Below are positions 1 through 11,172 of a DNA stretch of 64,000 nt, piece after piece (the first letter of the stretch is position 1; every line of letters starts with the position of its first letter). A model generated the notes under the pieces. That model was not told the origin of the DNA and made no database searches. It saw nothing but the letters and a program-made list of their open reading frames with translations. Source of the DNA: Armigeres subalbatus (Eukaryota > Arthropoda > Insecta > Diptera > Culicidae). Made by a program: the position numbers and the translations under genes. The DNA lies in NCBI RefSeq assembly GCF_024139115.2, contig NC_085140.1:426273781-426337780 (forward strand), written 5' to 3'.

Positions 1-955
1 ACAAGTGGTGTGTCTGTCGTTTCGAGGTGTGTGAGATTTTCGCGTTTTTATTCCGTGTAATAAATATATGTATTGACAAACCAAGAACATGTTTGAATAT
101 GCGCCAAGCATCACAACCACCCATCGCCCACCGGAAAGGATGCAGCCACACCACACAGTTCCGCTATTCACCACCAGTTGTAGGATCACGGAAAAATGGG
201 CGGCCATTGGGGGGTGGCGTAGAAGACGCCATGATGAGCGAAAAGCTTGGAGGGGAAATGAGCTAGGTCGAGGGTATGAAAAGGAGATGCGCCATTGCTA
301 GGGATCATTATCCAATCGATAGCCTGGTTCGACAGACGTGAGCGATAAAGCAATAAAGTAAAAAAAATCCCTAATTGAAACGGTGCTTATTACCATCTTT
401 CCCCAATGTGCTCGCAGGACCCCTCTTTTACTTTGTGGTAATTCTTACCGTGGATAATACCTGTGATCTCCTTCCGATCGGGTCAGAACTGACAGTGATC
501 ACGTTTCCGGCCAGAAGTACGAGGATTCGGAAGCAACGCTCGAGTCATCATTTCCGATCGAGTAAATCCACAGAAGCCTTGTTCGTGGGAGCCGCCATTT
601 TGGCCATCAGTTTCGGGACGCTGTTAAACCTGTCCGCGATCAGCTCGAGCGTGATAGAGCCGTGACGGCACGAGGAGGAGTCGAGAACACCACAGAAGTG
701 TCCGTGAAAGTGTTCGCGGCAATAACGGGGAGAAAGCAGGCGAAGAAACGGAACGGAGAAGGGGCCCCGCCGACAGTTGGTGCAACGCGAACAGTGTGGA
801 GGTAGGAGATAGACGGTTAAGGAAGTGGGAGAAGTGAAGGTACCTGTGTGCTTAATAAAGTGGGAAGGTTGCTAAATAGTATTCAGGCGTTTTCTTGGTC
901 GCGAGAGAATCAAGCGCGTATGCCGACCCTGAGGTTATGAGGAGGGGAGTCTCAT
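1..955. other. Unassigned sequence at left edge
   Basis: No gene or repeat could be recognised here. Short open frames exist on the plus strand (for example 375-665), but they have no recognisable domain, convincing start context or splice structure. An AATAAA-like hexamer lies near 853. The far right of this stretch may hold 5' sequence of the Jockey element that follows. Confidence 0.4.
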
Positions 956-1136
956 GTGTGCCGAAGTGAGGGCTGCCCCATTAGTTACAGCTCTCGGAGG
1001 CAAGCAGCTTTTGCAGAGCAACGTATATTCAATCGCAGCTGCCGCAGGTGCAACCTGAAGAAGAAGTGCCCGCCTGTGTTTGTGAAGGGCGATCCGCAGG
1101 ATTTGCTGAATTTGAAAATTAGCCAGTTACTAGCTG

Positions 1137-1300
1137 GGGCTTTTCACAAATTACGTAACGCTGAGGGGGGGGGGGAGGGGGTCAAGCCGACCGTTACGAT
1201 CATACAAAAAAATTAAACCTTTCATACAAAAAGTTTTACGAGGAGATGGTGGGGGTCTAAAATCACCAAATTTAGCTTTACGTAATTTTAGAAAGAACCC
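1137..1300. mobile_element. MITE, TTACGTAA-type TIR family (degenerate)
   Basis: The left end carries a CACAAATTACGTAACGC-like sequence and the right end its imperfect inverse, flanking G-rich then C-rich tracts and two copies of a CATACAAAAA motif. The same architecture is seen at 14238-14405 and, more distantly, at 32019-32142. It sits inside Jockey ORF1, because gag-like sequence resumes on the right side. No clean target-site duplication was resolved. Confidence 0.6.
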
Positions 1301-1301
1301 A

Positions 1302-1622
1302 GGAGCTGAAATGTACTTTTCGGCTCTGCATCGTGGACGTGAAAGTGATGCCTGCAAACAAGGACCATCATCAACCCGTCGTATGTATGAGTACTACACT
1401 CATGACCACCCCGGCACGAAGCCGCTTAAGGCTTTCCTGCGAGGACTCCACGACATGTAGAAAGAGGAGCTCCAAGCTTAGTTCGAAAGTTGCGGTCTGA
1501 AGCCAGTGGCCGTTCACAAAATCGTTCGCCACGACAAGGGGAGGAGTTATCGAGACCAGCTTTACCTGGTACATCTGGAGCACTGCTCCACCACCTGGAA
1601 GGACATGAAGCCAGTTGGCGTG
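1302..1622 (+). pseudogene. Jockey ORF1 (gag) central fragment
   Basis: Translation in the frame covering 1375-1620 gives YEYYTHDHPGTKPLKAFLRG at its start. Later come a GLKPVAV motif, a YLVHLEHC motif and KPVGVI. This pattern (HPG-KP-K-LRGL followed by GL-P and YLVHF) is typical of the nucleic-acid-binding ORF1 protein of Jockey-clade retrotransposons. In-frame stops are present near 1458 and 1480, so it is not functional. The reading breaks off at about 1622, where an AT-rich tail of an opposite-strand element begins; the zinc knuckle that should follow is found at about 3200. Confidence 0.6.
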
Positions 1623-3140
1623 ATTTGTATTTGTATTTAAAATAATACATCTGACAAGTTAGTCTTAATGAATAAAAGCATATTTGGTTACTACATTCTT
1701 CTTTTGATTCGATTTGCAAAACATCTGGTTGGTTCATTAAACTCGAAAAGTTCTTCCACAGCTGTGAATACATGAATGCATGCTGCTATCGGCTCGTTGT
1801 TCCCAAAAACTGTTCTGTGGAATCGTGGCTGCAGCAATGTTGAATTTCGAAGGGTTCTAGTGGGTATCCAATCCAAGGAAACGACATCTATCGGGGTACG
1901 GCGGCAGATTATCAGGGTCTCTCCAAGAGTCCAAGGCAAGGTTTTAAGCGCCAAACGTATGCATCTCTTCTGTACGCGTTCGATTCTCAGACTCCACGTG
2001 ACTTGATATGGTTGCCATACAACAGAAACATTTTCCAAAATTGGACGTACAAGTGCACAGTATAAAGACTTCCAGCAGTGTAGATCTGTAAAATCCTTTC
2101 GAAATGAAACCTAGCTGTCTATTCGCTTTCGATATTATTGCTGATCGATGCAGATCATATGCTAATTTCGAGTCCAACTGAACACCAAGGTCATGACATT
2201 GGTAACTCTTGAAAGAACATTACCATTAATATGCTAATCAAACAGTACTGGCAAAATGTTGTGGTGAAATGTGATCACGTGACATTTTTCAACGCTTATC
2301 GTCTGTTTATTCCTCTTGCACCATTCAGCGAATAAGGTTATCGATCGTTGTAAAGTTAGACAATCTTCTTCCGTGCGCACCACAATATACATCTTCAAAT
2401 CATCTGCGTAAACTACCTTGAAACCTTCATCCAAAACTAAAGCAGCATCGTTGAAATATAGTATGAACAGCAACGGCCCGAGATTGGTTTCTTGCGGGAC
2501 ACCAGACTTATTCAAAAATACAGCAGATTCACAATCAACAACCTTCACACGAAGCTCACGATCTGTTAGGTACGATTCCAGCCAAGACAAGAGTTGCGTG
2601 GAAAATCCAAGACGAGCTAGCTTATGCAGTAGAATTTCATGGTCAATTTTGTCGAAAGCTCCAAAGCTCCCTTTAGGTCGGTTTAAATAACATCAAATTG
2701 AGCTTTCTCTTCCATATTCGTTATGCACTTCGACGTGAAGCTCAGCAAGTTGGTTGTAAATGATCTCCCAGGCATGAAACCGTGTTGATCTATCGATATG
2801 TAATTTTTCGTTGCATCAAGAACAACTCCACAAATAATAATCTTAAACAATTTTGAGAAAGCCGAAAGGCTCGTAATTGCTCGGTAGTTCGCGACATTGT
2901 TTTTATCACCACACTTGAAAACAGGAGTAACGAACGTTTGCTTCTAGATTCAAGGAAATTCTGCTTGCTGAAGTGAGCGATTGAAAATACTACATAATGG
3001 AACTGCTAATGCGTCAATAAATTTAACAATTACTGCTGCTGACAAACCATTAGGACCAGGTGCAAAGGACCGTTTCATTTTTTTTTGCAGCAAACGTAAC
3101 CATTTATGGGCTGACGGCAAGTATTCCAAGCTCTACGCAA
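1623..3140 (-). mobile_element. 5'-truncated non-LTR retrotransposon RT (Jockey superfamily), nested
   Basis: Reading the minus strand from 3080 gives an RT fragment beginning with FAPGPNGLS. It continues through a decayed palm to SGVPQETNLGPLLFILYFND and YADDLKMY (2234-2590), and ends with a thumb and C-terminal region, including SLRIERVQKRCIRLALKTLP (about 1920-2000). The YADD box is the RT catalytic motif. Stops and frameshifts interrupt it at several places. On the minus strand the left end finishes with a short AAATACAAATACAAAT tail, as expected for the 3' end of a LINE. The insertion separates two parts of a plus-strand Jockey ORF1, so it is younger than that copy. Confidence 0.65.
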
Positions 3141-3199
3141 TTTTATAAATTACACCGTCGTTGACTGAGAGCGAGATCGGTCAGTGCACCACGACATCA

Positions 3200-3640
3200 C
3201 GCAGTGCACCAACTGCTTCAATTTCGGGCACGGCACCAGGAACTGCCGCATGAAGCCGCGTTGGAAATACGGAAGGAGGCTTCCACCAGGACTCTACTGA
3301 AGAAGAACCGTGTTCCTATACTCAACGAGGTGAACTATCCGGCCATCGCGGCTCTCCGTCGAGCGATTTCAATGCTCACAGCGTTACAACCGCACAAGCG
3401 ACTGGCGGCAGCACCTGCGTCAGTTCAAGCTTCAGCACTGCCGACTCTATCCTTCAGCGCATGGCCTCCGCTCCCTCTTTCTAGATTCCGCCGGCAGCAA
3501 GATGAGCAAGAGCATCCTCTACCCCTGGAGGATTCCACTCCCTTCTACACTCCGGAGCAGCTGACTCCGGTATTCAGCCAACTTGCGGCTTGGCTTCGAA
3601 GCTGCAAATCCGGTTCTATCAGATCTACACTCTGAGCCTT
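3200..3640 (+). pseudogene. Jockey ORF1 C-terminus with CCHC zinc knuckle
   Basis: At about 3208-3250 the plus strand encodes CTNCFNFGHGTRNC, a perfect CX2CX4HX4C zinc knuckle, as found in ORF1 proteins of Jockey-type LINEs. Further on, TPEQLTPVFSQLAAWLRSCK (about 3550-3610) fits the ORF1 C-terminal tail. The two parts are in different frames, so the copy is frameshifted. Confidence 0.65.
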
Positions 3641-3689
3641 TCCGTCATTGAAAATGGCTGGGTATGATAAATTGAAACGTTTGCTCGCT

Positions 3690-4300
3690 CAATAGCAAAA
3701 TCATCGAGCTCAGCGGTTTTCTTCAGGAGAAGGAGATTGACGCGGCTTTCATCACCGAAACCCACATGAAGCCCGAGGTAAGTGCTTGTGAGGTAAGTGA
3801 GGATCGATCGAACAAGATTCAAAGCGGGAAGAGTGGCAATCACCTTGCAGAGCAACATCATCTGCAGCCTGCCGAAAGATTTCAAGCTCAAAATCATCCA
3901 AGCCGTTTGAGTGGAAGTCACCACCTCCGTCGGAGTCGTCACGTTCATCGTGGCTTACTGTTCCACACAAGTCAAAGTCGACGACGGCACGTCGGCCGAA
4001 CTACGAAGGAATATAGTCAAGCTCACTCGGCGGCAGGAGCAGTTCATCACGCAACGTAAACCACCAATCGTCGGGCAACACCGTCTCAAACCGGAACGGA
4101 GTCGTCTGATCCAACGACGAGCTGGAGGGCCACTACACTATCCTGAGCCCTGACAGCCCTACCCGGTTAACACGGTCTGGGGCCCATGCAACGTTCGACA
4201 TCTTCATCATCACGAACATGAACGATCAAGTCTCCCAGTCGGTGGTCTTCCAGGAGCTCAGCGCGGACCACTATCCGGTGGTGGCTGAAGTAGGAACTTC
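3690..4300 (+). pseudogene. Jockey ORF2 AP-endonuclease remnant
   Basis: The segment at 3694-3775 encodes NSKIIELSGFLQEKEIDAAF followed by ITETHM. This is the N-terminal endonuclease strand and catalytic Glu (the TETH motif). A later segment around 4195-4290 contains ELSADHYPVVAE, the SDH/ADH-P motif at the endonuclease C-terminus. These motifs define the apurinic endonuclease domain of Jockey/RTE/L1-type LINEs. Several frame changes are needed to read between them, so it is a pseudogene. Confidence 0.65.
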
Positions 4301-4689
4301 GGTGAATCGGCTCCAGCTAACTCGGCGTAACTATCACCAAGTCGACTGGGGTCGGTTTCAACCTTGGTTTCAACGGTGCGTGGCTTCATCGACTACCAGC
4401 GGCATCCGGTGTCATTCGAGGACGTTGACAAACAGCTGCACGGCATCCAAGAGGCGCTCTCCCTAGCCCGCGAGCAGCATGTACCAAAGGCCCGTCAAGA
4501 AAGCAACAGGTTAAATTGTCCATCAAAGATTTGATCCGTCTTCGAAATGTCACTCGCAGCCAGTACCAACGTACTGGGCTGCCTGCACTTAAGACTCGGT
4601 GCAATCGCATGACCAAAATTATCCAAGCCAGAATGGTGGACCTCAGAAATAATGATTTTTCCGATAAGATCCGCGCTTTTCCGGACTGA

Positions 4690-5330
4690 GATCATTCACA
4701 ACTATTTGTCAGATAGGACATTCCGGAAGCGGAGCAAGTTTCAATGCGCCCGACATTATCACAGGGGTCCCGCAAGGTAGTATTCTCGAGCCCCTGTTGT
4801 TCAACCTGTTCACTTCCGCCTTGCCAGAACCTCAAGAAGGCGGCACTTTCTCACTGTTCGCAGATGACACCTCTATCGTCTACAAGGGACGATTCATTCG
4901 AGCGCTCGTGGCAAAACTCCAACGAGGCCTGGATGTCCTGACAGATTATTTAACCAGCTGGAAGATCTGTATTAACGCGGCGAAGACCCATACCATCATT
5001 CTCCACCGCTCGAAATTCTCCAGGCTTGTTCCAGCTGAGGACTGTAAAATCATCCTCAATGGCACGACCGTGGAATGGGCCAACGAGGCTGACTACTTAG
5101 GCTTGACCCTAGACAGCAAGCTTATTTTCAGGCAGCAGGTTGACAAAACCGTGTCAAAATGTGTTCTGTTGAAATTGCTGTACCCGTTAATCAACCACCG
5201 GTCGTCATTGTCCCTAAAAATATGCTTGCTGTCTACAAGCAAATCATCCTCCCTGCGATCGAATACGGCATGCCGCACAGTGGGACCAATTCCAAAAAAG
5301 ACAGTCATAAATGTTAGAAGTGAATAAAAT
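4690..5330 (+). pseudogene. Jockey ORF2 reverse transcriptase remnant
   Basis: The sequence encodes YLSDRTFR, then GVPQGSILEPLLFNLF, then SLFADDTSIVY, then the thumb region with TIILHRSKFSR and ADYLGLTLDSKL. GVPQGS and F/YADD are RT motifs; the catalytic box is FADD. The region upstream of the palm (fingers) is missing, because the sequence passes from the linker near 4640 directly to the second half of the palm at 4690. This indicates an internal deletion. The frame closes at 5327. Confidence 0.7.
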
Positions 5331-5545
5331 GGTCTAGCAAGCCACATATTATGATATTTCATTGAATGGATGGTTCATCTTCTCGGCATCACCGACCCGT
5401 AAGCTAGAGATCCACTACCGGAACGAGAGGTGGGTCACCAGTCGTCGCAAGCACGCTAACGTTCTTAAAGACAACGTGCTTGCACCAAGTGGTGCCTCAT
5501 CAAATATCAATGGCTGGCGCCGCCAGTGTAGAGTTCTATTTCTAT

Positions 5546-5952
5546 GAGCACTTTCACAGATATTAACTGCTACCTTTAATTACCAATTTCTGCCACCTCA
5601 CTGCAGTGCTAACGTAAAATTGTATTCCATTATTAGAAATTGTAAACATATAGAATGGATTTTGTTTCGTCACACAAAGTAAAGCTGTAGAGGCGCAAAT
5701 CGTTTCTTGATATTACGGTTCATGTGAAAAACTCATGATCTTTTTACAGAGTGAGTATAGAAATTAGATGTAGGGGTCAAACAAGATACTCTCCCTGCAT
5801 TGCGACTAAACAAGACATGACTTGATAGTTTGTCCTACTTTCTTTAACAATATTTTCAAGTGCCTGTAATGAGTGCGCAAGTGCCTGTAAAAACTCATGA
5901 TCACGTGGAATTTTCTTAATTAAAGTATGCATGAGACAAGAACAAACAGTAC
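5546..5952. other. Unassigned, possibly Jockey 3'UTR and flank
   Basis: No coding signal or structured repeat was seen. Two near-copies of a short phrase (GTGCCTGTAA) lie close together around 5860-5890. Confidence 0.35.
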
Positions 5953-5955
5953 TAG

Positions 5956-6109
5956 GGGGCCGTACACATATTACGCATGCCCTTATGAAGGAGGGGGATC
6001 TGTCGTTTTACCTATAAATAAAAAATCATTTGTGTGTAAGAAATCTTACATGAAGGGAGGGATGTTGAAAAACCCAAAAATAACGCTTACGTAATAAGTG
6101 TACAACCCC
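5956..6109 (+). mobile_element. MITE with GGGGCCGTACACATATTACG-type TIR
   Basis: The ends are inverted repeats: GGGGCCGTACACATATTACG on the left, and on the right the inverse of GGGGTTGTACACTTATTACG. A 3-bp direct repeat TAG flanks it at 5953-5955 and 6110-6112. A copy in the opposite orientation lies at 14039-14194 with TSD TTA. A 3-bp TSD with G/C-rich TIR ends is compatible with PIF/Harbinger-type mobilisation, but no transposase is present, so the superfamily is inference. Confidence 0.8.
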
Positions 6110-6112
6110 TAG

Positions 6113-7464
6113 AAAATTTTCAGCTGATGTCGCATCATTGTATTGGGGCAAATGAGAAGTAGAAGGAGAAGAGAAAACATATTGTGCGTTGCTTTTTATC
6201 AAAATTGATTGGCAAGACCGAAACGACCACTGTCAGTAAAACCAAAATAACTTTGCGGGCGGAGGGTGGCGGAACCTAATTTCTGCAGGAATGGATTCCT
6301 GACAAAAAAATGAAACTACAGTATGAATTTCGTTGATGGGTACCGATGGGTACCTTTTTGAATTTCACAATGAATACAGCAAGAAGATATTTAATACAAT
6401 AATAATTTTATACATAATAAAGACCGAGTACTTTCTCCGCGATAAAAAATAATTTACGAACGTATATGCGTGGCTTTATTAGTTTTTGGACTACACTTTG
6501 TAATGGTGCCAAATATAATAGGTTTGGATGATGTATACGTTGTGGCCAACATAATGAAGCAGTAAGATAAGTGTTACAAGATTTAACAGAATTAAAAATC
6601 GACGACATGCTCAACTTGTATTGATTGTAAAGGTATGATCCACCCGAATAAATTGACTCAAAACTATGTTTACTTCATCGTCAAGTATTCTACTAACAAC
6701 CCATGACTCAAGTTTTCAATTTGGATCATTTTGAAAAAATGGTTTTTGACCGTCTTTTTGAAGATTGGTCCTTCTGTGTGCCGGTCTGGGAGAGCTGCGT
6801 AAAAACTCATCATCACTCCAACGAATTTAAAACAAGTTACTGAGCCCTTTTCAGAAAAAAATATTTAAGCTCTTTTGTCTTCAACTGTTCAAGACGAGTT
6901 TAGTAATTTCCATTTAATTCCACTACGTTTTGCTATCTTCACAGATACGTATTTCGACCTCAACTGTGAGGCCGTATTCAGTGTCTCGTACAAAAATCGT
7001 TTATGTAGAACTTTTTCTGACAACGGTTCATTTATAAATCATTACAAAATGCTGTTGAAATCTTTTATAGAAAAAGAAAGATATAAAAGGCGGGGAAAAA
7101 ATTCTGCTTCGATATAACTTGCAATAGGACTGCCTCATATAAAGGAGCGACCAAAACTACTAAAATGCCAAATTTTATTTTGGACGTGTAAAATGTGATG
7201 AATATATAGCTTATATCCGATATTTTTTAAATTGGGGTGGCTTTGATTTTTTAGATTTTTTCAGATACGGGTAGGCGGCGTTCATACTGACCCCCCCTAG
7301 AAATTAAACTTTCTTGTTTTTTTTGGTAAAATAAGCAACTTTGCCATATTTTCTCGTCAAAAGTATCATATTTATATATCGTTACAACGCTCTCGAACAG
7401 ACCTACGCAATAGGCATAGTTAAGTGATAACAGCTCTTTCCAGATTTTAGTTTTAAGTTGTTTT
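6113..7464. other. AT-rich intergenic sequence with one dispersed-repeat arm
   Basis: No gene was recognised. Around 6890-7005 lies one arm of a repeat also seen at 22676-22869, 24719-24834 and 60049-60160. Its shared core runs from ATTTAATTCCAC through CAGATACGTATTTCGACC to CAGTGTCTCGTAC. The remainder is unassigned. Confidence 0.45.
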
Positions 7465-7474
7465 GTAAAAGCAT

Positions 7475-7741
7475 CTTCTTCTTCTTCTTCTTATTGGCAT
7501 TGCATCCCCACACTGGGACAGAGCCGCCTCGCAGCTTAGTGTTCATTAAGCAATTCCACAGTTATTAACTTCGAGGTTTCTAAGCCAAGTTACCATTTTT
7601 GCATTCGTATATCATGAGGCTAACACGATGATACTTCTATGCCCAGGAAGACAATTTCCAATCCGAAAATTGCCTAGACCACCCTCAGCATGGTCTTGCT
7701 TTGTAGCCGCGCGTCTTGCCGCACGGCTAAGGAGGGCCCAA
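7475..7741 (-). mobile_element. Feilai-like tRNA-derived SINE
   Basis: On the minus strand this begins with a tRNA-like head (CTCCTTAGCCGTGCGG) and ends in a GAA-rich tail, read here as CTTCTTCTTCTT. It is closely similar to copies at 24993-25284, 28758-29038 and 34787-35079. Perfect 10-bp target-site duplications GTAAAAGCAT lie at 7465-7474 and 7742-7751. The B-box and part of the head have decayed in this copy. Feilai is the tRNA-related SINE described from Aedes aegypti; I assign it from memory of its layout. Confidence 0.85.
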
Positions 7742-7882
7742 GTAAAAGCATATTTTACGTAATATTTGACGAACAAAACAGTTTAGTACTCCGCAGTAAA
7801 ACATCATGCACAATGTTGTTGAACTGTTAAGCTTTGATGACCATGAGTAAAATTCTGCCTAATATAATAATAAAATTTGTCC

Positions 7883-8084
7883 ATTTTTGCCTTTTTCGTA
7901 CACTATTAAGCATACATAGAGGCTATATGTTCGCTCCAGAAACAAACTTTTCAAAGCAAATCGGAACATCCTTAGTGTTATATACCGATATACTCAGTTC
8001 GACGAATTGAGGTGATGTCTGTATGTGCGTGTGTGTGAATGTTCGTATGTGTGTGAGAAAAAAAATCTAACTCTTTTTCCATGC
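7883..8084 (+). repeat. Dispersed repeat 'GCCTTTCTCG', left part, split by RTE
   Basis: This is a diverged copy of the repeat seen intact at 12088-12465 and 51511-51938. It shows the opening GCCTTTTTCG, the CTCAGTTCGACGA phrase and the TGTGTGTATGT-like microsatellite. The expected continuation (ACCGATTTTCTCGCAA-like) is found at 11240-11262, on the other side of the RTE insertion at 8085-11172. The two sides therefore formed one repeat before that insertion. Confidence 0.65.
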
Positions 8085-8293
8085 TTTATCTTTATCATCA
8101 GACTAAGGCCGGAGTGGCCTGTGCTGCACATAAAAGACTTCTCCATTCAGCTCGGTTCATGGCTGCACTTCGCCAACCACGCAGTCTGCGGAGGGTCCGC
8201 AAGTCGTCCTCCACCTGATCGATCCACCTTGCCCGCTGTGCACCTCGCCTTCTTGTTCCCGTCGGATCGTTGTCGAGAACCATTTTCACCGGA

Positions 8294-9319
8294 TTACTGT
8301 CCGACATTCTGGCTACGTGCCCGGCCCACCGCAGTCTTCCGATTTTCGCGGTGTGAACGATGGATGGTTCTCCCAACAGCTGTTGCAACTCGTGGTTCAT
8401 TCTTCATTCGCCTCCTCCACGTAGCGTCCGCCATCTGCAACCCACCATAGATGGTACGCAACACTTTCCTTTCGAAAACTCCCAGTGCGCGTTGGTCCTC
8501 CACGAGCATCGTCCAGGTCTCGTGTCCGTAGAGAACTACCGGTCTTATAAGCGTTTTGTAGATAGTCAGTTTGGTACGGCGGCGAACTCTATTCGATCGA
8601 AGCGTCTTGCGGAGTCCAAAGTACGTACGGTTTCCAGCCACTAGGCGTCTCCGAATTTCTCTGCTGGTATCGTTATCGGCGGTCACCAGTGAGCCCAAGT
8701 ACACGAATTCTTCAACCACCTCGATTTCGTCACCACCGATAGAAACTCGTGGTGGGTGGCTCACATTGACCTCTCTTGAGCCTCTTCCTATCATGTACTT
8801 CGTCTTCGACGTGTTGATGACTAGTCCAATCCGTTTAGCTTCGCTTTTCAGTCTGATGTAGGCTTCCTCCATCCTCTCAAAGTTACGTGCCATGATATCA
8901 ATGTCGTCGGCGAAACCAAATAACTGGACGGACTTCGTGAAAATCGTACCACTCGTGTCAATCCCTGCTCTTCGTATTACTCCTTCCAAAGCGATGTTGA
9001 ATAGCAGACACGAAAGACCATCACCTTGCCGTAACCCTCTGCGGGTTTCGAAGGGACTCGAGAATGCCCCTGAAACTCGAACTACGCACATCACCCGATC
9101 CATCGTCGCCTTGATCAACCGTATCAGTTTATCCGGAAATCCGTTTTCGTGCATTAGCTGCCATAGCTGGTCCCGATCGATTGTATCATATGCGGCTTTA
9201 AAGTCGATAAATAGATGATGTGTGGGCACGTTGTATTCGCGGCATTTCTCCAATACCTGACGTATGGCGAACACCTGGTCTGTGGTAGAGCGTTCACCCA
9301 TAAATCCCGCCTGGTACTG
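8294..9319 (-). pseudogene. RTE reverse transcriptase, C-terminal two-thirds (copy A)
   Basis: The frame is open for over 300 codons. It contains FIDFKAAYDTIDRDQLW (RT palm motif A), RRGLRQGDGLSCLLFNIALE (motif B region), and GFADDIDIMARN, the catalytic FADD box. Thumb motifs follow (EFVYLGSLVT, RRRTKLTIYKTLIRPVVLYG, ETWTML), and then the IYGGLQ and WRRR motifs of the C-terminal domain. These are diagnostic of RTE-clade RTs. The frame shifts near 8400 in the repeated TTCATTCTTCATTCG stretch; the C-terminal WAGHVARM part (8098-8400) continues in another frame. The upstream RT half lies beyond the TIR element, at 10049-10560. Confidence 0.85.
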
Positions 9320-10048
9320 CCCAGGCAGCAAAACTTGTTTCACTACTGAACATTTCACTGTATTGCAACTATTCGGAAAGAAACAATCTTTGCGTATGTG
9401 CCATCAAACATAACTCTCTTGCAATCTAAAAAGCGCAAGAGGTGGAGCCTACGGAAACATCCTTCGAATTGCAATAATGTTGCAGAATACTACAGCGGAA
9501 AAAAAATAAAACGAAAATATAAAACTGAATTCGATTTATGGATCTTGTGATTGATAGTCCTCAACTCTACCACAGCACCATTCAACACTTCGAAGGGACT
9601 GCATGTTGACTCACCATAAAAACCATACGATTATGAAGTTTTGTACTCGAGTTTTCTGTTACTTGATTGAACCATCGCCGGAAAAAATTGTGAGTTGTCA
9701 AAACGTTGAACGATGCTAAATTAAACATGAAGACACACTCAACTTATGTGCAACTTAATTTAAACAAACAAATAAATTTTGAAAGACGCATTGAAGTTAC
9801 ATGGTGAAAAATATGCAACTTGATGATTTTGTTTCGTGTTTGCAACATAAAGTGCAGTACTCTTTGGTTGTTTGTTTCCAAATGTCAAACACGTGCTGCA
9901 TTCCAATGGTAATGAAACATTGAGCACTACTCGAACGTTTTTGACATCTTGATGCAATTTTTTCGTGCTTTGATGTTTTTCCAATGCCTTTAATGAAACT
10001 GAATAGAAACAAGATGCTTTTTGGAAGATGTTGCGTGTGCTACTTGGG
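9320..10048. mobile_element. Non-autonomous TIR element, CCC-A/T-AG-YAGCA family, 729 bp
   Basis: Comparison with RTE copy B at 30555-30600 shows exactly what is inserted. The ends are CCCAGGCAGCA on the left and, inverted, CCCAAGTAGCACACG on the right. A 2-bp duplication TG lies at 9318-9319 and 10049-10050. The interior is AT-rich with no transposase-like frame. Short open frames (9797-10012) cross into it without recognisable domains. The same TIR type and a 2-bp TSD occur in the 107-bp element at 37838-37944. A 2-bp non-TA duplication is unlike Tc1/mariner. Confidence 0.75.
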
Positions 10049-11140
10049 TGCCCCACGAACTCTCTTGCAATTGGTGTTAGTCGACGGCATAAAATTTGGG
10101 AGAGTACCTTGTAGGCGGCGTTCAGCAATGTGATTGCGCGGTAGTTGCTACAATCCAGCTTATCGCCCTTTTTGTAGATGTGACACACGACACCTTCCAT
10201 CCACTCCTGCGGCAGAACCTCATCCTCCCAAACCTTGGTAATCACCCAATGCAGCGCTCTAGCCAGTGCTTTACCACCGTGTTTAAACAGCTCTCCTGGT
10301 AGTTGGTCAACTCCAGGGGCTTTGTTGTTTTTCAGCCGGCCGATCTCCTCCTGGATTTCCTGGAGATTCGGAGCCGGAAGTCGCATGTCCTGCGCGCGTA
10401 CTCCTAGGTTCATTACCATACCGCCACCGTTGTCTGCCATATCGCCATTCAGGTGCTCTTCGTAGTGCTGCCGCCACCTTTGGATCACCTCACGCTCGTT
10501 CGTAAGAAGGTTCCCGTTTATGTCGGGCTGTGGCACGTGGCCCTTACGTGAACGGTTCAACTTCTCATAGAACTTTCGTGCGTTATTAGCGCGGTACAGT
10601 TCCTCCGTCTCTTCACGGTCTCGATCTTCCTGCTGGCGCTTTTCCTCCGGAAAATCGAGTTTTGTCTGTTCCGCGCCCGTTTGTATCGTGCCTCGTTCGC
10701 CCTCGTGCGGTGTTGCAGCAATCTCGCCCATGCTGCATTCTTCTCCTCAACTAACTGCTCACATTCGCCGTCATACCAGTCGTTTCTCTGATCCGGAGCC
10801 ACCGTGCCTAGTGCAGCGGTTGCGGTGCTTCCAATGGCGGATCGAATATCTCTCCAGCCATCTTCAAGAGATGCTGCGCCTAGCTGCTCTTCCGTTGGGA
10901 GTGCCACTTTTTGGGCTAGTCTACCATCTTGTAGCCACCCAATGTTAAGCCGCGGCGTTCGACTTCGACGCGTGTTGTACACCGTCGAGAGTTTTGAGCG
11001 CAGGCATACTGCAACGAGGTAGTGGTCGGATTCAATATTCGCACTGCGGTAAGTGCGGACGTTCGTGATGTCAGAGAAGAATTTACCGTCGATTAGAACG
11101 TGGTCGATTTGGTTTTCCGTTACTTGATTAGGTGATTTCC
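10049..11140 (-). pseudogene. RTE linker and RT N-terminal part (copy A)
   Basis: The minus strand encodes a highly charged linker (NDWYDGECEQLVEEKNAAWA, RTRANEARYKRARNRQ) followed by RKFYEKLNRSRKGHVPQPD, ERWRQHYEEHLNGD-type sequence, NNKAPGVDQLPGELFKHGG, and the start of the RT fingers (VVCHIYKKGDKLDCSNYRAI, TLLNAAYKVLSQIL). Frames change at about 10660, so the protein is not continuous. The region continues into the RT C-terminal part across the TIR element. Confidence 0.8.
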
Positions 11141-11172
11141 ATGTGGCCTTGTGGATATTCTTACGGGGGGAA

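Larger units (their letters stand above)
956..5545 (+). mobile_element. Degraded Jockey-clade non-LTR retrotransposon (interrupted)
   Basis: Plus-strand pieces occur in the order expected of a Jockey element. They are an ORF1 fragment (about 1030-1136), an ORF1 central region (1302-1622), a CCHC zinc knuckle (about 3200-3250), an ORF1 tail (to about 3640), an AP-endonuclease-like region (3690-4300) and a reverse transcriptase with an FADD catalytic box (4690-5330). The copy is full of stops and frameshifts. It is split by a MITE at 1137-1300 and by an oppositely oriented non-LTR RT element at about 1623-3140. The 3' limit is approximate. Jockey-clade assignment rests on ORF1 layout and RT character; a related clade of the Jockey superfamily remains possible. 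Confidence 0.7.
8085..11172 (-). mobile_element. RTE-clade non-LTR retrotransposon, 5'-truncated (copy A)
   Basis: The minus strand reads 5' to 3' from the end of the AP-endonuclease (NIHKATWKSPNQVTENQIDH, near 11140-11080), through a linker (10982-10560), RT fingers and palm (10560-8820), to the RTE C-terminus (RRLRWAGHVARM-type, about 8290). The family is RTE, close to JAM1 of Aedes. A 9-bp duplication TTTCCATGC flanks it at 8076-8084 and 11173-11181. The RT is interrupted by a 729-bp TIR element at 9320-10048. A linker deletion (in TRRSRTPRLNIGWLQDGRLA) and small indels mean it is not intact. Confidence 0.85.
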
